Below, piece after piece: positions 31,707 through 41,642 of a DNA stretch of 59,971 nucleotides (positions within the stretch are counted from its first letter, which is position 1; every line of letters begins with the position of its first letter). Location of the stretch: NCBI GenBank assembly GCA_949285075.1, contig CASDXF010000023.1, forward strand, positions 1 to 59,971, read 5' to 3'. The notes below the pieces were generated by a model. That model did not search any database and had not been told where the DNA came from. It saw nothing but the letters and a program-made list of their open reading frames with translations. Source of the DNA: an uncultured Bacteroides sp. (GTDB lineage Bacteria > Bacteroidota > Bacteroidia > Bacteroidales > Bacteroidaceae). The translations under genes and the position numbers were made by a program.

Positions 31707-34700
31707 ATGGAAAAGAAAAGATTCTGTGTGTTATGCTTGTTCGCGCTAAGCGTCTTTCTTAGCGCGTGGGCGCTTCCGCCAGACGGGAAGAGGGTGACCC
31801 TCGACTTGAAGGAGGTGCCTGTGGAGAAGTTTTTGAGTGCGGTGAAAGAGAAAGCCGGGATAAATATGCTCTACAACTCGAAGATGTTCAAGGGCACGGC
31901 GCCCGTGACGGTGAAGGCGACGGACGAAGAGTGGAGGCGTCTTTTGGACAGGGTGCTTTCTCCGCTGGGCTTTACTTACGCGATGAAGGACAAGATTGTC
32001 GTGATTAAGAAGAAAGGGCAAGACGCCTGCGTATTGAACGGTAAAGTCGTTGATGAGGCGGGCGAGGGACTGCCGGGAGTAAGCGTGATGATTCTCGGCA
32101 AGGAACGCAATATCGGAACCACGACGGGCGTAGACGGCGATTTCTCGTTGGGCATTCCCGACGGGCCGGTAGTGGTGCGGCTGTCGTTTATGGGAATGCA
32201 GCCGTTAGAGGTACACGCCGACAAGCTCGACTTGGAAAAGACGCATACCTTCCGCCTGACTCCGGACGCCAAGCAGCTAGACGAAGTGGTGGTGACGGGA
32301 TACGGAAAGATAAGCAAGAACAGCTTTACGGGAACCTCCGTAACGGTCTCGGCCGACGAGCTGCTTTCGGTCTCCAAAACGAACGTGCTGAGCGCGTTGC
32401 AGGCGTTTGACCCCTCGTTCCGTATCGCCGAGAACAATCTGGCGGGCTCCAATCCGAACAATGTGCCCGAACTGTATATACGGGGCCGTTCCGGAATAGG
32501 TACTACCCAGCTGGATGCGGAGAGCCTGTCGCGCTCGGAGTTGCAGAACAATCCGAACCTGCCGACCTTTATCATGGACGGGTTCGAGATTAGCGTGGAG
32601 AAGCTGTACGACATGGACCCGAACCGCATAGCGAGCATCACCATCCTGAAGGATGCCGCGGCCACGGCCATGTATGGGTCGCGCGCGGCCAACGGAGTGG
32701 TGGTCATTACCACGGTGACTCCTAAGCCGGGAAAGATTAACGTGGACTATAACTTTACCGGTACGTTGGAATATCCGGACCTGACGGACTACAACATGAT
32801 GAACGCCCGTGAAAAACTGGAGACGGAAGTCACCGCCGGACTGTTTAAGGCCTCCGCGGACGAAGGCGTGAGCGAGCAGAACCGGTTGGACGAGATTTAC
32901 AATCAGAAACTGAACAACGTGGTGCGCGGCGTGGATACCTATTGGCTCTCGAAGCCCCTCCGCACGGTGTTCAATCATAAGCACAGCCTGTATCTGGACG
33001 GAGGCACGGACGAGCTTCGTTGGGGAGCCGACTTGTCATACAATTCGGGTGACGGTGTAATGAAGGGTTCCTATCGCGACCGCATGTCGGCGGGGCTGTC
33101 CTTGTCCTACCGCTTGGGAACGCTGCAAGTGAGAAACTATTTCTCGTACACCTATACGAAGTCGCAGGAGTCTCCCTATGGCAGCTTCTCGGACTATACT
33201 TCCAAGCTGCCCTATGACGTGTATAAGGATGAGAACGGCGACTATCTGGAGACTACCTATCCGTGGAACGGCGGTACGGGAGACGAGAACCCGCTGTACG
33301 AGGCCACATTGAAAAGCTACGACCGCAGTAAGTCGTGGGAGCTGATTAACAATACGGAGGTGCTGTGGAACATCAATACCTATTGGTTGCTGAAGGGGCA
33401 GTTCAGCGTAACGAAGTCGAACTCCGACTCCCGCGTGTTCCTCGACCCCCGCTCGAAAAAGAACGATGACCGGCTGAGCCTGAACAATGTGGTTTCAGGA
33501 CAATTGGATGTCTCTACGTCCAACAGCCTGACGTGGGACGCTACGGCGACGCTCTCCTACAACCGGAGCATCGAGAAGAATAACCTGAACTTTCTGGTCG
33601 GAATCAACGCCACGTCAAGTACGGGGGAGGGATTCGGTATCACCTACAAGGGCTTTCCTTCCGGCGATTTGTCATCGCCCGGATACGCGAACGAGATATC
33701 GGGCCTCCCTTCCAACTCGGACAGCAAGAGCCGCTTGTTCGGCGCGCTGGGTACGTTCAACTATTCGTACGACGACATTTATCTGGCGGACTTCTCCGTA
33801 CGTTTCGACGGAAACTCGGAGTTCGGCAGTGACCAAAGGTTCGCGCCCTTCTTCTCGGGAGGCTTGGGACTGAACCTCCACAATTACGGATTCATGAAGC
33901 GGCTTAAATGGGTAGACCGCCTCAAGATACGCGGAACTTACGGCATTACCGGTAAGGTAGATTTCTCTCCTTACGAGGCGCAGACTATCTATAAGGTCAT
34001 TACTGACAACTGGTTTAAGACGGGATTGGGAGCTACCTTAATGGCTCTGGGAAATAATTCTTTGGGATGGGAGAAAACCCATAACATGGACATTGGTCTG
34101 GACGTGGACATGTTTAAGGGATTGCTTCAGATGAATTTCTCGTATTACCGCAAGAAAACGGTGGGCTTGGTGAACAGCGTGACTCTTCCTAGCTCTACCG
34201 GATTTACCTCCTATAAGGATAATATCGGCGAGGTGATGAACAAGGGTGTGGAGATTCAGATGCGGAGTAACGTGTTCACCAATAAGGACTGGCATGTATC
34301 GGTATTCGCTAATATGGCCCATAACAAGAACGAGATAACCAAGATTTCGGACAGCATGAAGGAGTATAACCGGCGCGTGCAGGACAAGTATTCGGGCTAT
34401 ACCTCCTTGAATAAGGGAGACTCGAAATTCAGCGAGACGTATTTGCAGTATGTGGAAGGCGGTTCGCTGACCTCTATTTTCGGAGTGAAGTCGTTGGGAA
34501 TTAATCCGGCGGACGGTAGGGAAGTGTTCATGCGGCCGGACGGAAGCATTACCTTTGATTGGAACGCGGCCGACCAAGTGGTGATTGGCGACGAGGAACC
34601 GAAGCTACAGGGCACGTTCGGATTCAATCTGCGTTGGAAACAGCTTTCGGTATATTCCACCTTCATGTACGAGTGCGGTGGACAGAGGTATAACTCTACG

Positions 34701-35060
34701 TTGGTCAATAAGGTAGAAAACGCCCATATTCAGAGCAGTAATGTAGACCGTCGGGTCTTGACCGGACGTTGGCAGAAGCCGGGTGACTACACGCCTTACG
34801 GACGTTTGCAGACGGACGGCGTGATAGCGACCACTCGTCCTACCAACCGTTTCATACAAGATTACAACGTGCTGACCTTTAACTCCCTTACGGTAAGCTA
34901 CGACATTGAGACTCCGTGGGTAAAGAGGGCGGGCATCGGTCTGTTGCGCGTAGAGCTTTCCGGCAACGATTTATTCCGTGCTTCTACGGTTCGGGCGGAA
35001 CGAGGTTTGGATTATCCTTATTCCCGCTCGTTCGCCGCTTCGGTAAAGATGAGTTTTTAA
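31707..35060 (+). CDS. SusC-family TonB-dependent transporter with STN signalling domain (locus 2)
   Basis: 1117 residues. Signal peptide about 1-22, STN domain about 28-100 (signals to FecR), carboxypeptidase-D-like domain about 108-187, TonB-box DEVVVTGYG 192-200, plug about 205-320, barrel to an SF terminus. The STN domain and the FecR 23 bp upstream define a transenvelope regulatory circuit in which transported substrate induces the operon. The downstream proteases suggest a peptide or protein substrate, as in RagAB-type systems. Confidence 0.95.
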   Translation: MEKKRFCVLCLFALSVFLSAWALPPDGKRVTLDLKEVPVEKFLSAVKEKAGINMLYNSKMFKGTAPVTVKATDEEWRRLLDRVLSPLGFTYAMKDKIVVIKKKGQDACVLNGKVVDEAGEGLPGVSVMILGKERNIGTTTGVDGDFSLGIPDGPVVVRLSFMGMQPLEVHADKLDLEKTHTFRLTPDAKQLDEVVVTGYGKISKNSFTGTSVTVSADELLSVSKTNVLSALQAFDPSFRIAENNLAGSNPNNVPELYIRGRSGIGTTQLDAESLSRSELQNNPNLPTFIMDGFEISVEKLYDMDPNRIASITILKDAAATAMYGSRAANGVVVITTVTPKPGKINVDYNFTGTLEYPDLTDYNMMNAREKLETEVTAGLFKASADEGVSEQNRLDEIYNQKLNNVVRGVDTYWLSKPLRTVFNHKHSLYLDGGTDELRWGADLSYNSGDGVMKGSYRDRMSAGLSLSYRLGTLQVRNYFSYTYTKSQESPYGSFSDYTSKLPYDVYKDENGDYLETTYPWNGGTGDENPLYEATLKSYDRSKSWELINNTEVLWNINTYWLLKGQFSVTKSNSDSRVFLDPRSKKNDDRLSLNNVVSGQLDVSTSNSLTWDATATLSYNRSIEKNNLNFLVGINATSSTGEGFGITYKGFPSGDLSSPGYANEISGLPSNSDSKSRLFGALGTFNYSYDDIYLADFSVRFDGNSEFGSDQRFAPFFSGGLGLNLHNYGFMKRLKWVDRLKIRGTYGITGKVDFSPYEAQTIYKVITDNWFKTGLGATLMALGNNSLGWEKTHNMDIGLDVDMFKGLLQMNFSYYRKKTVGLVNSVTLPSSTGFTSYKDNIGEVMNKGVEIQMRSNVFTNKDWHVSVFANMAHNKNEITKISDSMKEYNRRVQDKYSGYTSLNKGDSKFSETYLQYVEGGSLTSIFGVKSLGINPADGREVFMRPDGSITFDWNAADQVVIGDEEPKLQGTFGFNLRWKQLSVYSTFMYECGGQRYNSTLVNKVENAHIQSSNVDRRVLTGRWQKPGDYTPYGRLQTDGVIATTRPTNRFIQDYNVLTFNSLTVSYDIETPWVKRAGIGLLRVELSGNDLFRASTVRAERGLDYPYSRSFAASVKMSF

Positions 35061-35079
35061 CGTAATAAAGAGAGAGTAA

Positions 35080-36549
35080 ATGAAGAAGATATATACGATA
35101 GCGTTGATGACGGTCTCCTTGTTTATGTCAACCGGTTGCAGCGATTGGCTCGACGTGGCCCCGAGCAATCAGGTCAATGGAGACAAGCTGTTTGCTACGG
35201 GTGACGGTTTCCGGAACTCGCTGAACGGAGTGTACCTCAATCTCGGCACTTCGTCCCTTTATGGCCAGACTCTTTCGTGGGGATTCTTAGATGTGATAGC
35301 CCAGTATTATGAGTCGGGCAGCAGTTATATGCAGAGCACCTCGGCCTACTACAAGGCCGCTCGCTACCAGTTTGACGATTCTGATGTCAAGACCTTTATT
35401 TCCAATATTTGGGAGAACGGCTATAATAACGTGGCCAATTGCAATAACCTGATTCGCAACGTGAGCGTGGCCAGTCCTTCTGTCTTCGAGGAGGGTGAGT
35501 TGGAGAAGAACATGATATGGGGCGAGGCGTTGGCTTTGCGCGCCCTTATCCATTTCGACATGCTTCGTCTGTTTGCGCCTTCCATGGCGAAGGACGACGG
35601 TAAGTCGTATATTCCTTACGTAGACGTGTATCCTACGATTGTTCCTTCTTATGAGTCGAGCAAGGCTGTATTGGAGAAGGTTGTTCGTGACCTTAAGGCG
35701 GCGAAAGACTTGTTGGCCCAGTGCGATACGACGGAAGAGCACAAGGTGTGGATGTCTACCAACTATCGGATGCTGGCGCAGAATATAAGCAGTGATGATT
35801 TGGCTAATGATGACGTGTTTTTCGCCTATCGGGGATACCGGATGAACTATTACGCCGTAACCGCTCTGTTGGCCCGCATGTATAATTGGGAAGGAGAGCA
35901 TGAACTTGCCTACAAGGAAGCCGATGAGGTAGTGAAGGCTGTCTATCCGAACGGAAGCGAATCTACTTCCGCCTGTTTTGACTTTACGGGAAATCTAAGA
36001 AGCAATCCGAAGGACTATAATAGCATTATCATGGCTTATTTCAACGAGACGTTGCAGGAGGACTACGCCTCTTACATTACCTCGGAGAACAATACCGTGT
36101 TTGTATTGGATACCTCGGAACTGTTTGGCGATGAAGTTGGTTCGGACGACCGTAATCTGGATTTGTTTGGTGATTGGGACGGTGGCGACATCAAGTATTC
36201 GTTGAAGTATGACATAAAGCGCGGTACAAACGGTTCGGATATGATTCCGGCGATACGGTTAAGTGAGATGTATTATATTATGGGTGAATACTACGCAAGT
36301 AAGCAGGACTTCCCCAATGCGGGAAAGATGTTGGACCAAGTGCGCTATGCGAGAGGAATCAGTACGACGAATTTAGCCTCCATCATTACATCGGAGGAGA
36401 CTTTCTACAACTATCTGATGGAGGAGATGAGGCGTGAGTTTGTGGGAGAAGGGCAGATGTTCTTCCAATACAAGCGTCTGGACAGGAAACCCGATGGCGG
36501 GGACAATATCATTTTCGTGTTCGAGAAACCGGAAAGTGAGGATATTTAA
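35080..36549 (+). CDS. SusD/RagB-family surface lipoprotein (locus 2)
   Basis: 489 residues, lipobox STGC (Cys20). SusD-type helical core: 'NIWENGYNNVANCNNLIRNV', 'WGEALALRALIHFDMLRLFAPS', a late 'IPAIRLSEMYYIMGEYYAS', 'VRYARGIS', and EEMRREFVGEGQMFFQYKRL near the end. 19 bp after susC. It should form the extracellular lid of the SusC transporter and bind its substrate. Its size is close to the RagB/peptide-importer class. Confidence 0.93.
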   Translation: MKKIYTIALMTVSLFMSTGCSDWLDVAPSNQVNGDKLFATGDGFRNSLNGVYLNLGTSSLYGQTLSWGFLDVIAQYYESGSSYMQSTSAYYKAARYQFDDSDVKTFISNIWENGYNNVANCNNLIRNVSVASPSVFEEGELEKNMIWGEALALRALIHFDMLRLFAPSMAKDDGKSYIPYVDVYPTIVPSYESSKAVLEKVVRDLKAAKDLLAQCDTTEEHKVWMSTNYRMLAQNISSDDLANDDVFFAYRGYRMNYYAVTALLARMYNWEGEHELAYKEADEVVKAVYPNGSESTSACFDFTGNLRSNPKDYNSIIMAYFNETLQEDYASYITSENNTVFVLDTSELFGDEVGSDDRNLDLFGDWDGGDIKYSLKYDIKRGTNGSDMIPAIRLSEMYYIMGEYYASKQDFPNAGKMLDQVRYARGISTTNLASIITSEETFYNYLMEEMRREFVGEGQMFFQYKRLDRKPDGGDNIIFVFEKPESEDI

Positions 36550-36578
36550 GCGTGTTAACTTAATCTTGGAGAGACAAA

Positions 36579-37301
36579 ATGAAGAAATATATTTTATGGA
36601 CTTTGGCTGCCTTCTGCTTTGTGGCGTGTGCGGAAGACGAGATAAAGCCTTATCACGGTGAGCAATATATCTATTTTAGCCAATTGATGAATACCGAGGA
36701 CGAGAACGAGAAGGAAAACGGGTACATGTCCGTGTCTTTCAATAACTATCCTACGGATGACGAATTGACCGTAAAGATTGGTCTGGGACTGATAGGAGGG
36801 CCTTTCTCGGAGGATGCGCCTTATCAGGTGGAAGTGGTAGAGGAAAGCGGCGAGGAGGACAGTACGCCGAACGCTCTTCCGGAGAACTATCGCTTGCCCA
36901 CGAATCCGACGTTTAAGGCCGGTGCGGTAAGCGATACGCTGGAGGTGGTGTTGGTGAAGACCGATGCCCTGAAGGAAAACGTGAAACTGTGCTTAAAGTT
37001 GGTCCCGAATGAATATTTTCGGGGAACGCTGAAGCAGTACGAGCAAATCAAGATTGTATTCAACAATGTAATAAGTCAGCCCGAGTGGTGGACAAGCGAG
37101 GTTACGAGAGTATATCTTGGCGCTTACTCTAGAAGAAAGTACGAGGAGTTCGTGAAGTGTACCGGAGTGACGGACTTCGGTGCCTTGACGACGGCTGAGA
37201 AGAGGGCCTTCGCTTTACAGTTCAAGTATTATATCGCCCAGAATAATATCATGGACGTGGATGACGAAGGCAATGAGTTTCCGATGACTGTACCCATTTA
37301 A
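36579..37301 (+). CDS. DUF4843-type lipoprotein
   Basis: 240 residues, lipobox FVAC (Cys17). An N-terminal beta-rich part ('YFSQLMNTEDENEKENGYMSVSFNNYPTDDELTVKIGLGLIGG') and a late segment 'PEWWTSEVTRVYLGAYSRRKYEEFVKCTGVTDFGALTTAEKRAFALQFKYYI' match what is remembered of DUF4843, a family regularly found after SusD with a PKD-like protein and a zinc protease. Function unknown; probably surface-exposed and part of the import complex. Confidence 0.75.
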   Translation: MKKYILWTLAAFCFVACAEDEIKPYHGEQYIYFSQLMNTEDENEKENGYMSVSFNNYPTDDELTVKIGLGLIGGPFSEDAPYQVEVVEESGEEDSTPNALPENYRLPTNPTFKAGAVSDTLEVVLVKTDALKENVKLCLKLVPNEYFRGTLKQYEQIKIVFNNVISQPEWWTSEVTRVYLGAYSRRKYEEFVKCTGVTDFGALTTAEKRAFALQFKYYIAQNNIMDVDDEGNEFPMTVPI

Positions 37302-37316
37302 TGATTGAATAGAGTT

Positions 37317-38990
37317 ATGAAAGTAAAGATAGCGTTGTTTACGATACTGTCCCTTTGGGGATTGGTGTCTTGTTATGAAGATAAGGGGAACTACGATTAT
37401 AGGGAGATGAACGACATCGAGGTGTCTGTCTCGACAGAAAACACTTCTTATCTGTTGGGAGATGAAGTCATTTCAAAGCCGGAGCTAACATTTGTCTTAG
37501 GGCATGAGAGTGAGGACTTGGCGTATGAATGGACGTACGACGGGCATCCTATCGCTTATACGAGAGATTTGAATTGGGTGGCGGATACTATCGCCCAGAA
37601 TAAGGAGCTTCGGTTGGCGGTGTTGGACAAGTCTACCGGCGTTACTTACTTCGGGTCTACTACAATCTCTATTAGCTCCGCCTATAAAGGTGACGGTTGG
37701 ATTGTGCTTTCCGAGAAAGACGGGAAGAGCATGCTGACGTTTATGAGAAGGGCGACGGAGAACGGAGCGTTGAAGCCCGTAGTGACCCGTGATATTTATC
37801 GGATGATAAACGGCGAGGAGCTTGGAGGAAAGCCGCTTTCTGTCTGTCCGCACTGGACGGACCGTTGGGACGGCGAAGACCCGGAAATCAGTTGGCTGTG
37901 GGTCGCTCAGGAAGGCGGATTAGGAGCGGTTGACGTTTCCGGGAGCAGCTATCAGCGCGAAGGCTTATTGTCCGAGATGTTCTTGGAGGGTTATCCCGGC
38001 GGGTTCGTTCCGCAGTCGGTCATTGATATGCAAGCGTTGACGTTAGCCATAGGTACGGACGGTACGGTCTATACTCGCGTAAAGGAGAACAATCTGTTGT
38101 TCAATACTAGCCGTTTCCTGAACACGCCTTTGACCTCGGACGGCAAGGGAGAGCGCAAGGTAGACGGAAGCATGATTGCCTACGCCCCGTTTGCGGCTCA
38201 AGGAGGCATGTTGCTGTATGACAAGAACTCTTCACAGTTCCTGCACGTGACGGATAAGATGTATAATGGGGAAATCTTCAATTCGGGCAAGGTCCTTCCA
38301 CTGAACGTTTCGGAAGACACCTATATAAGTCATCCGGACTACGCCCGTTTGAATAATATGGAAGGCTACACCGTACACTTTGTCGGCGCTTATAAATCCG
38401 ACATGTATTGGGGGCAAATGCCTTACATCACCGTTATAGAGAATGACGCGACGCATGAGTTCTATATTCAGCGGTTTGTGGTCAATGGCTTTACGGGCAG
38501 CTTTTCGACGACAAGCTTGGGCACGTCTTATGACGCGCAGACGGCCGCCCCTGAGTTGGCTCAGGTGATAGACGGAACCTCCGAGCTTCATTATTCCTTA
38601 TTCCGTTATCAGGAGAGCGCATGGCAGTATCTGTTTATTGGCAAAGGCAATGACCTGTGGCTGTATTACCTGAAAGAGAACCGCCTTTTCAAGTGCGCCA
38701 CGTTCGCTTCTCCGATTACCTCCGTCGATACGGAGTATTATAACAACCAGTATCTGATTGTGGGTTTAGAGAGTGGTGACGTCTTTATCTTGAAAGGCTA
38801 TACGAGCGACACCTCGGACGAGAACACCATTGATAGGGTGGTTATAAATCAGGGACAGACGCTTCAGATTACTGAGGCGGACGGGGAAATCGTACTGTGG
38901 CACGAGAAAGAGCTCGGCCAGATTAAGCAGGTTCGCTATAAGCCCAATACGGGTAACGGATGGGACGATGAGTTTGATTACTATTATTAA
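37317..38990 (+). CDS. PKD-like family surface lipoprotein
   Basis: 557 residues from the ATG at 37317 (a TTG four codons earlier is less likely); lipobox LVSC (Cys19). It begins 'YEDKGNYDYREMNDIEVSV', the typical opening of PKD-like proteins encoded behind DUF4843 genes. An immunoglobulin/PKD-like domain (about 30-120) is followed by a large repetitive beta-rich part that may be a propeller. Probably an accessory binding protein of the locus 2 import complex. Its stop codon abuts the TTG start of the next gene. Confidence 0.75.
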   Translation: MKVKIALFTILSLWGLVSCYEDKGNYDYREMNDIEVSVSTENTSYLLGDEVISKPELTFVLGHESEDLAYEWTYDGHPIAYTRDLNWVADTIAQNKELRLAVLDKSTGVTYFGSTTISISSAYKGDGWIVLSEKDGKSMLTFMRRATENGALKPVVTRDIYRMINGEELGGKPLSVCPHWTDRWDGEDPEISWLWVAQEGGLGAVDVSGSSYQREGLLSEMFLEGYPGGFVPQSVIDMQALTLAIGTDGTVYTRVKENNLLFNTSRFLNTPLTSDGKGERKVDGSMIAYAPFAAQGGMLLYDKNSSQFLHVTDKMYNGEIFNSGKVLPLNVSEDTYISHPDYARLNNMEGYTVHFVGAYKSDMYWGQMPYITVIENDATHEFYIQRFVVNGFTGSFSTTSLGTSYDAQTAAPELAQVIDGTSELHYSLFRYQESAWQYLFIGKGNDLWLYYLKENRLFKCATFASPITSVDTEYYNNQYLIVGLESGDVFILKGYTSDTSDENTIDRVVINQGQTLQITEADGEIVLWHEKELGQIKQVRYKPNTGNGWDDEFDYYY

Positions 38991-41642
38991 TTGAAAAACG
39001 ATAGGACATTGAAGAAACTGTATTTATTACTTTTGGTGCTGTTGTGCGGAGCTGTGGTCAATCCTGCTTCGGCCAAAAGGAAAGACAAGAAGAAAAAGGC
39101 TTCTACGGAGGTCTCGGAAAAGAAAAAGGAGAAGAAAGAGTCAAAGTATGACGAGTTGTTTAAGGACAAGAAGGTGACGACGGCAAAGGGATTCATCACG
39201 TTGCACAAGTTGGACGGCAAGATTTATTTCGAGTTACCGCTGAAGGTGCTCGGGCGTGACCTCCTGTTAGGCTCGACGATTGCCGAGACCACCGACAATC
39301 AGTTCGGTTGCGTCGGCGAGAAGTCGGGAGACCCTTTCCTGATACGTTTCGTTCAGCGGGATTCCACCATTACGCTGCGCCGCGTGCAGGCGGGGCAGTT
39401 CTCGGAAGACCGTGAAATATCGAAGCGGCTGAAGAGCAGCACGATGCCGGCCATTATGGAGACTTTCGAGATTAAGGCATATAATAACGACAGCACGGCG
39501 GTCGTGTTCGACATGACCGACTATCTGCTGAGCGACCAGAAAGAGCTTTCGCCTTTCTCGCCTTATTCCACGATTGAGATGACCGGAGCTGACATTGATA
39601 AGAACTTTCAGAAGGAAAGCTCGTTCATACAAGGCATTAAGGGATTTGAGGATAACGTGAGCGTACGCTCTTTGCTGACTTATACCGTGAGTGTGGGGTC
39701 GGGAGGAAGCTATGCGGTGAAGAATATGCCCTTCACGGCCGTGATGAACCGCAGCTTTATCCTGTTGCCCGAGAAACCGATGCGGCCGCGCTACGCCGAC
39801 CCGCGTATCGGCATCTTCGAGCACTCCGTCATCGAGTTCGCTTCGGAGGGCAGAGGGCTGCGTACCCGCCACATCGCTCATCGTTGGAATCTGGAACCTT
39901 CCGATTCCGCCGCTTACCTGCGGGGCGAATTGGTGGAGCCTAAGAAGCCTATCGTGTTCTATATCGACGACGCTTTCCCCTTGGGGTGGAACAAATATAT
40001 CCACAAGGGCGTGGAGGTATGGCAGAAGGCTTTCGAGAAGATAGGCTTCAAGAACGCCATCGTCGCGAAGGACTTTCCGAAGAACGACCCGGACTTCGAC
40101 CCGGAGAACATCAAGTATTCCTGCATCCGCTACGCTCCCTCTACGGTAGCCAACGCTATGGGGCCTTCGTGGATAGACCCCCGTTCCGGAGAGATTATCA
40201 ACGCCTCGGTGACGGTGTATCACAATATCGTGCAGTTGGTGCAATATTGGCGTTTCCTGCAAACCGCTCCCGCGGATAAGGACGTGCGCGACGTGAAGCT
40301 GAGCGAGGACATACTGGGCGACTGCGTAGCTTACGTGCTTTCCCACGAGGTGGGCCACACGTTGGCGCTGATGCACAACATGGCGGGCTCTTCCTCTATT
40401 CCAGTAGAGTCGCTGCGTGACCCGAAGTTCACGCGGGAGCACGGAACGACCTATTCCATCATGGACTACGCCCGCAACAACTACGTGGCTCAGCCGGGCG
40501 ACAAGGAGAGGGGAGTGCGCCTGACTCCGCCCGAGCTTGGCGTTTACGACTATTACGCCATCGCTTGGCTTTATAAGCCGATATTCGAGGCCAAGACCGC
40601 CGAGGAGGAGATTCCCGTATTGGACAAGTGGATTAGCGAGAAGTCGGGCGACGTGAAGTACCGCTACGGAAAGCAGCAGTTCAGCCGGCGTTTCGACCCG
40701 AGCTCCGTTGAGGAGGATTTGGGCGACGACCCCGTGAAGGCTTCCGAGTACGGGCGGCGCAACTTGCAGTATCTGCTGAAGCACATGAACGAGTGGGTGG
40801 CCGACAAGGATAAGGACTTTGAGTTCCGAAAGGCGGTTTACGACGAGATTGTCTACGCTTACGTGCGTTACCTCAGCTTCGTGTTGGCCGACATTGGCGG
40901 AATCTACATGAACGAGCGTTACGACGGGGATGCCCGCCCGAGCTACGAAACCGTGCCGAAAACGCAGCAGCGGAAAGCCCTGAATTTCTTGCTGAACGAG
41001 TTGAAAGACCTCTCGTGGCTTGACGCCCGGGAGACGCTGAAGGATTTTCCCATACGCACCTCCGTCGCCATGCAGATGGAGGACGCGATTATTGACGGAG
41101 TGCTGTCGCGCTGCGGGGCCGTGGCCATCTGCGCGGATAAGGCGTCATCGTCTCCCTATACGCAAAAGGAGTATCTGGCGGATATAGACCGCTTCGTATG
41201 GGAGCCTACCCGTGCGGGGCGCTCGTTGACCGACGCGGAGATGCGCCTGCAAATGAACTACCTGACGAAACTGATTGACGGTTCGGTGTCCGGAGTGGCC
41301 AAAAACGCCAACAGCAAGGGCATTGCCGATATGTACGCCTGCATCGAGGTTCCGGAGTGGCTGAAAGCCGCTTCCCGCCAGCGTTTCGGACTGATTCCCG
41401 AGGAGTATATGGGCTGCTTCACCAACCGGCCCGAACGTGTTTCCCTCACCGATAGGAGAGAGGTCAGCGGCTTTGACGACGAGGTAGATTTGAAAGCCCC
41501 GACGGAGCCGATGGAGCACGTGTACTACGGCGAGCTGAAGAAGGTGCGCGACTTGATAGCCTCTAAAGTCTCTACCGGCTCGGCCGATACGCGACGCCAT
41601 TACCGTTTATTGTTGTACAAGATTGAGCAGGCGTTAAAATGA
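38991..41642 (+). CDS. zinc-dependent metalloprotease (DUF5117/DUF4953 type)
   Basis: 883 residues. The start must be TTG: the stop of the previous gene is immediately before it, and no ATG or GTG occurs in frame before the signal peptide (LYLLLLVLLCGAVVNPASA). A lysine-rich linker (about 28-55) precedes a beta-rich N-terminal domain. The metzincin-like site is HEVGHTLALMH (ligands H452, H456, H462; catalytic E453), followed by a SIMDY segment at about 491-495 in the Met-turn position. The enzyme should digest protein at the cell surface or periplasm for uptake by locus 2. Paralogue of the next gene, overlapping it by 4 nt. Confidence 0.88.
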   Translation: MKNDRTLKKLYLLLLVLLCGAVVNPASAKRKDKKKKASTEVSEKKKEKKESKYDELFKDKKVTTAKGFITLHKLDGKIYFELPLKVLGRDLLLGSTIAETTDNQFGCVGEKSGDPFLIRFVQRDSTITLRRVQAGQFSEDREISKRLKSSTMPAIMETFEIKAYNNDSTAVVFDMTDYLLSDQKELSPFSPYSTIEMTGADIDKNFQKESSFIQGIKGFEDNVSVRSLLTYTVSVGSGGSYAVKNMPFTAVMNRSFILLPEKPMRPRYADPRIGIFEHSVIEFASEGRGLRTRHIAHRWNLEPSDSAAYLRGELVEPKKPIVFYIDDAFPLGWNKYIHKGVEVWQKAFEKIGFKNAIVAKDFPKNDPDFDPENIKYSCIRYAPSTVANAMGPSWIDPRSGEIINASVTVYHNIVQLVQYWRFLQTAPADKDVRDVKLSEDILGDCVAYVLSHEVGHTLALMHNMAGSSSIPVESLRDPKFTREHGTTYSIMDYARNNYVAQPGDKERGVRLTPPELGVYDYYAIAWLYKPIFEAKTAEEEIPVLDKWISEKSGDVKYRYGKQQFSRRFDPSSVEEDLGDDPVKASEYGRRNLQYLLKHMNEWVADKDKDFEFRKAVYDEIVYAYVRYLSFVLADIGGIYMNERYDGDARPSYETVPKTQQRKALNFLLNELKDLSWLDARETLKDFPIRTSVAMQMEDAIIDGVLSRCGAVAICADKASSSPYTQKEYLADIDRFVWEPTRAGRSLTDAEMRLQMNYLTKLIDGSVSGVAKNANSKGIADMYACIEVPEWLKAASRQRFGLIPEEYMGCFTNRPERVSLTDRREVSGFDDEVDLKAPTEPMEHVYYGELKKVRDLIASKVSTGSADTRRHYRLLLYKIEQALK

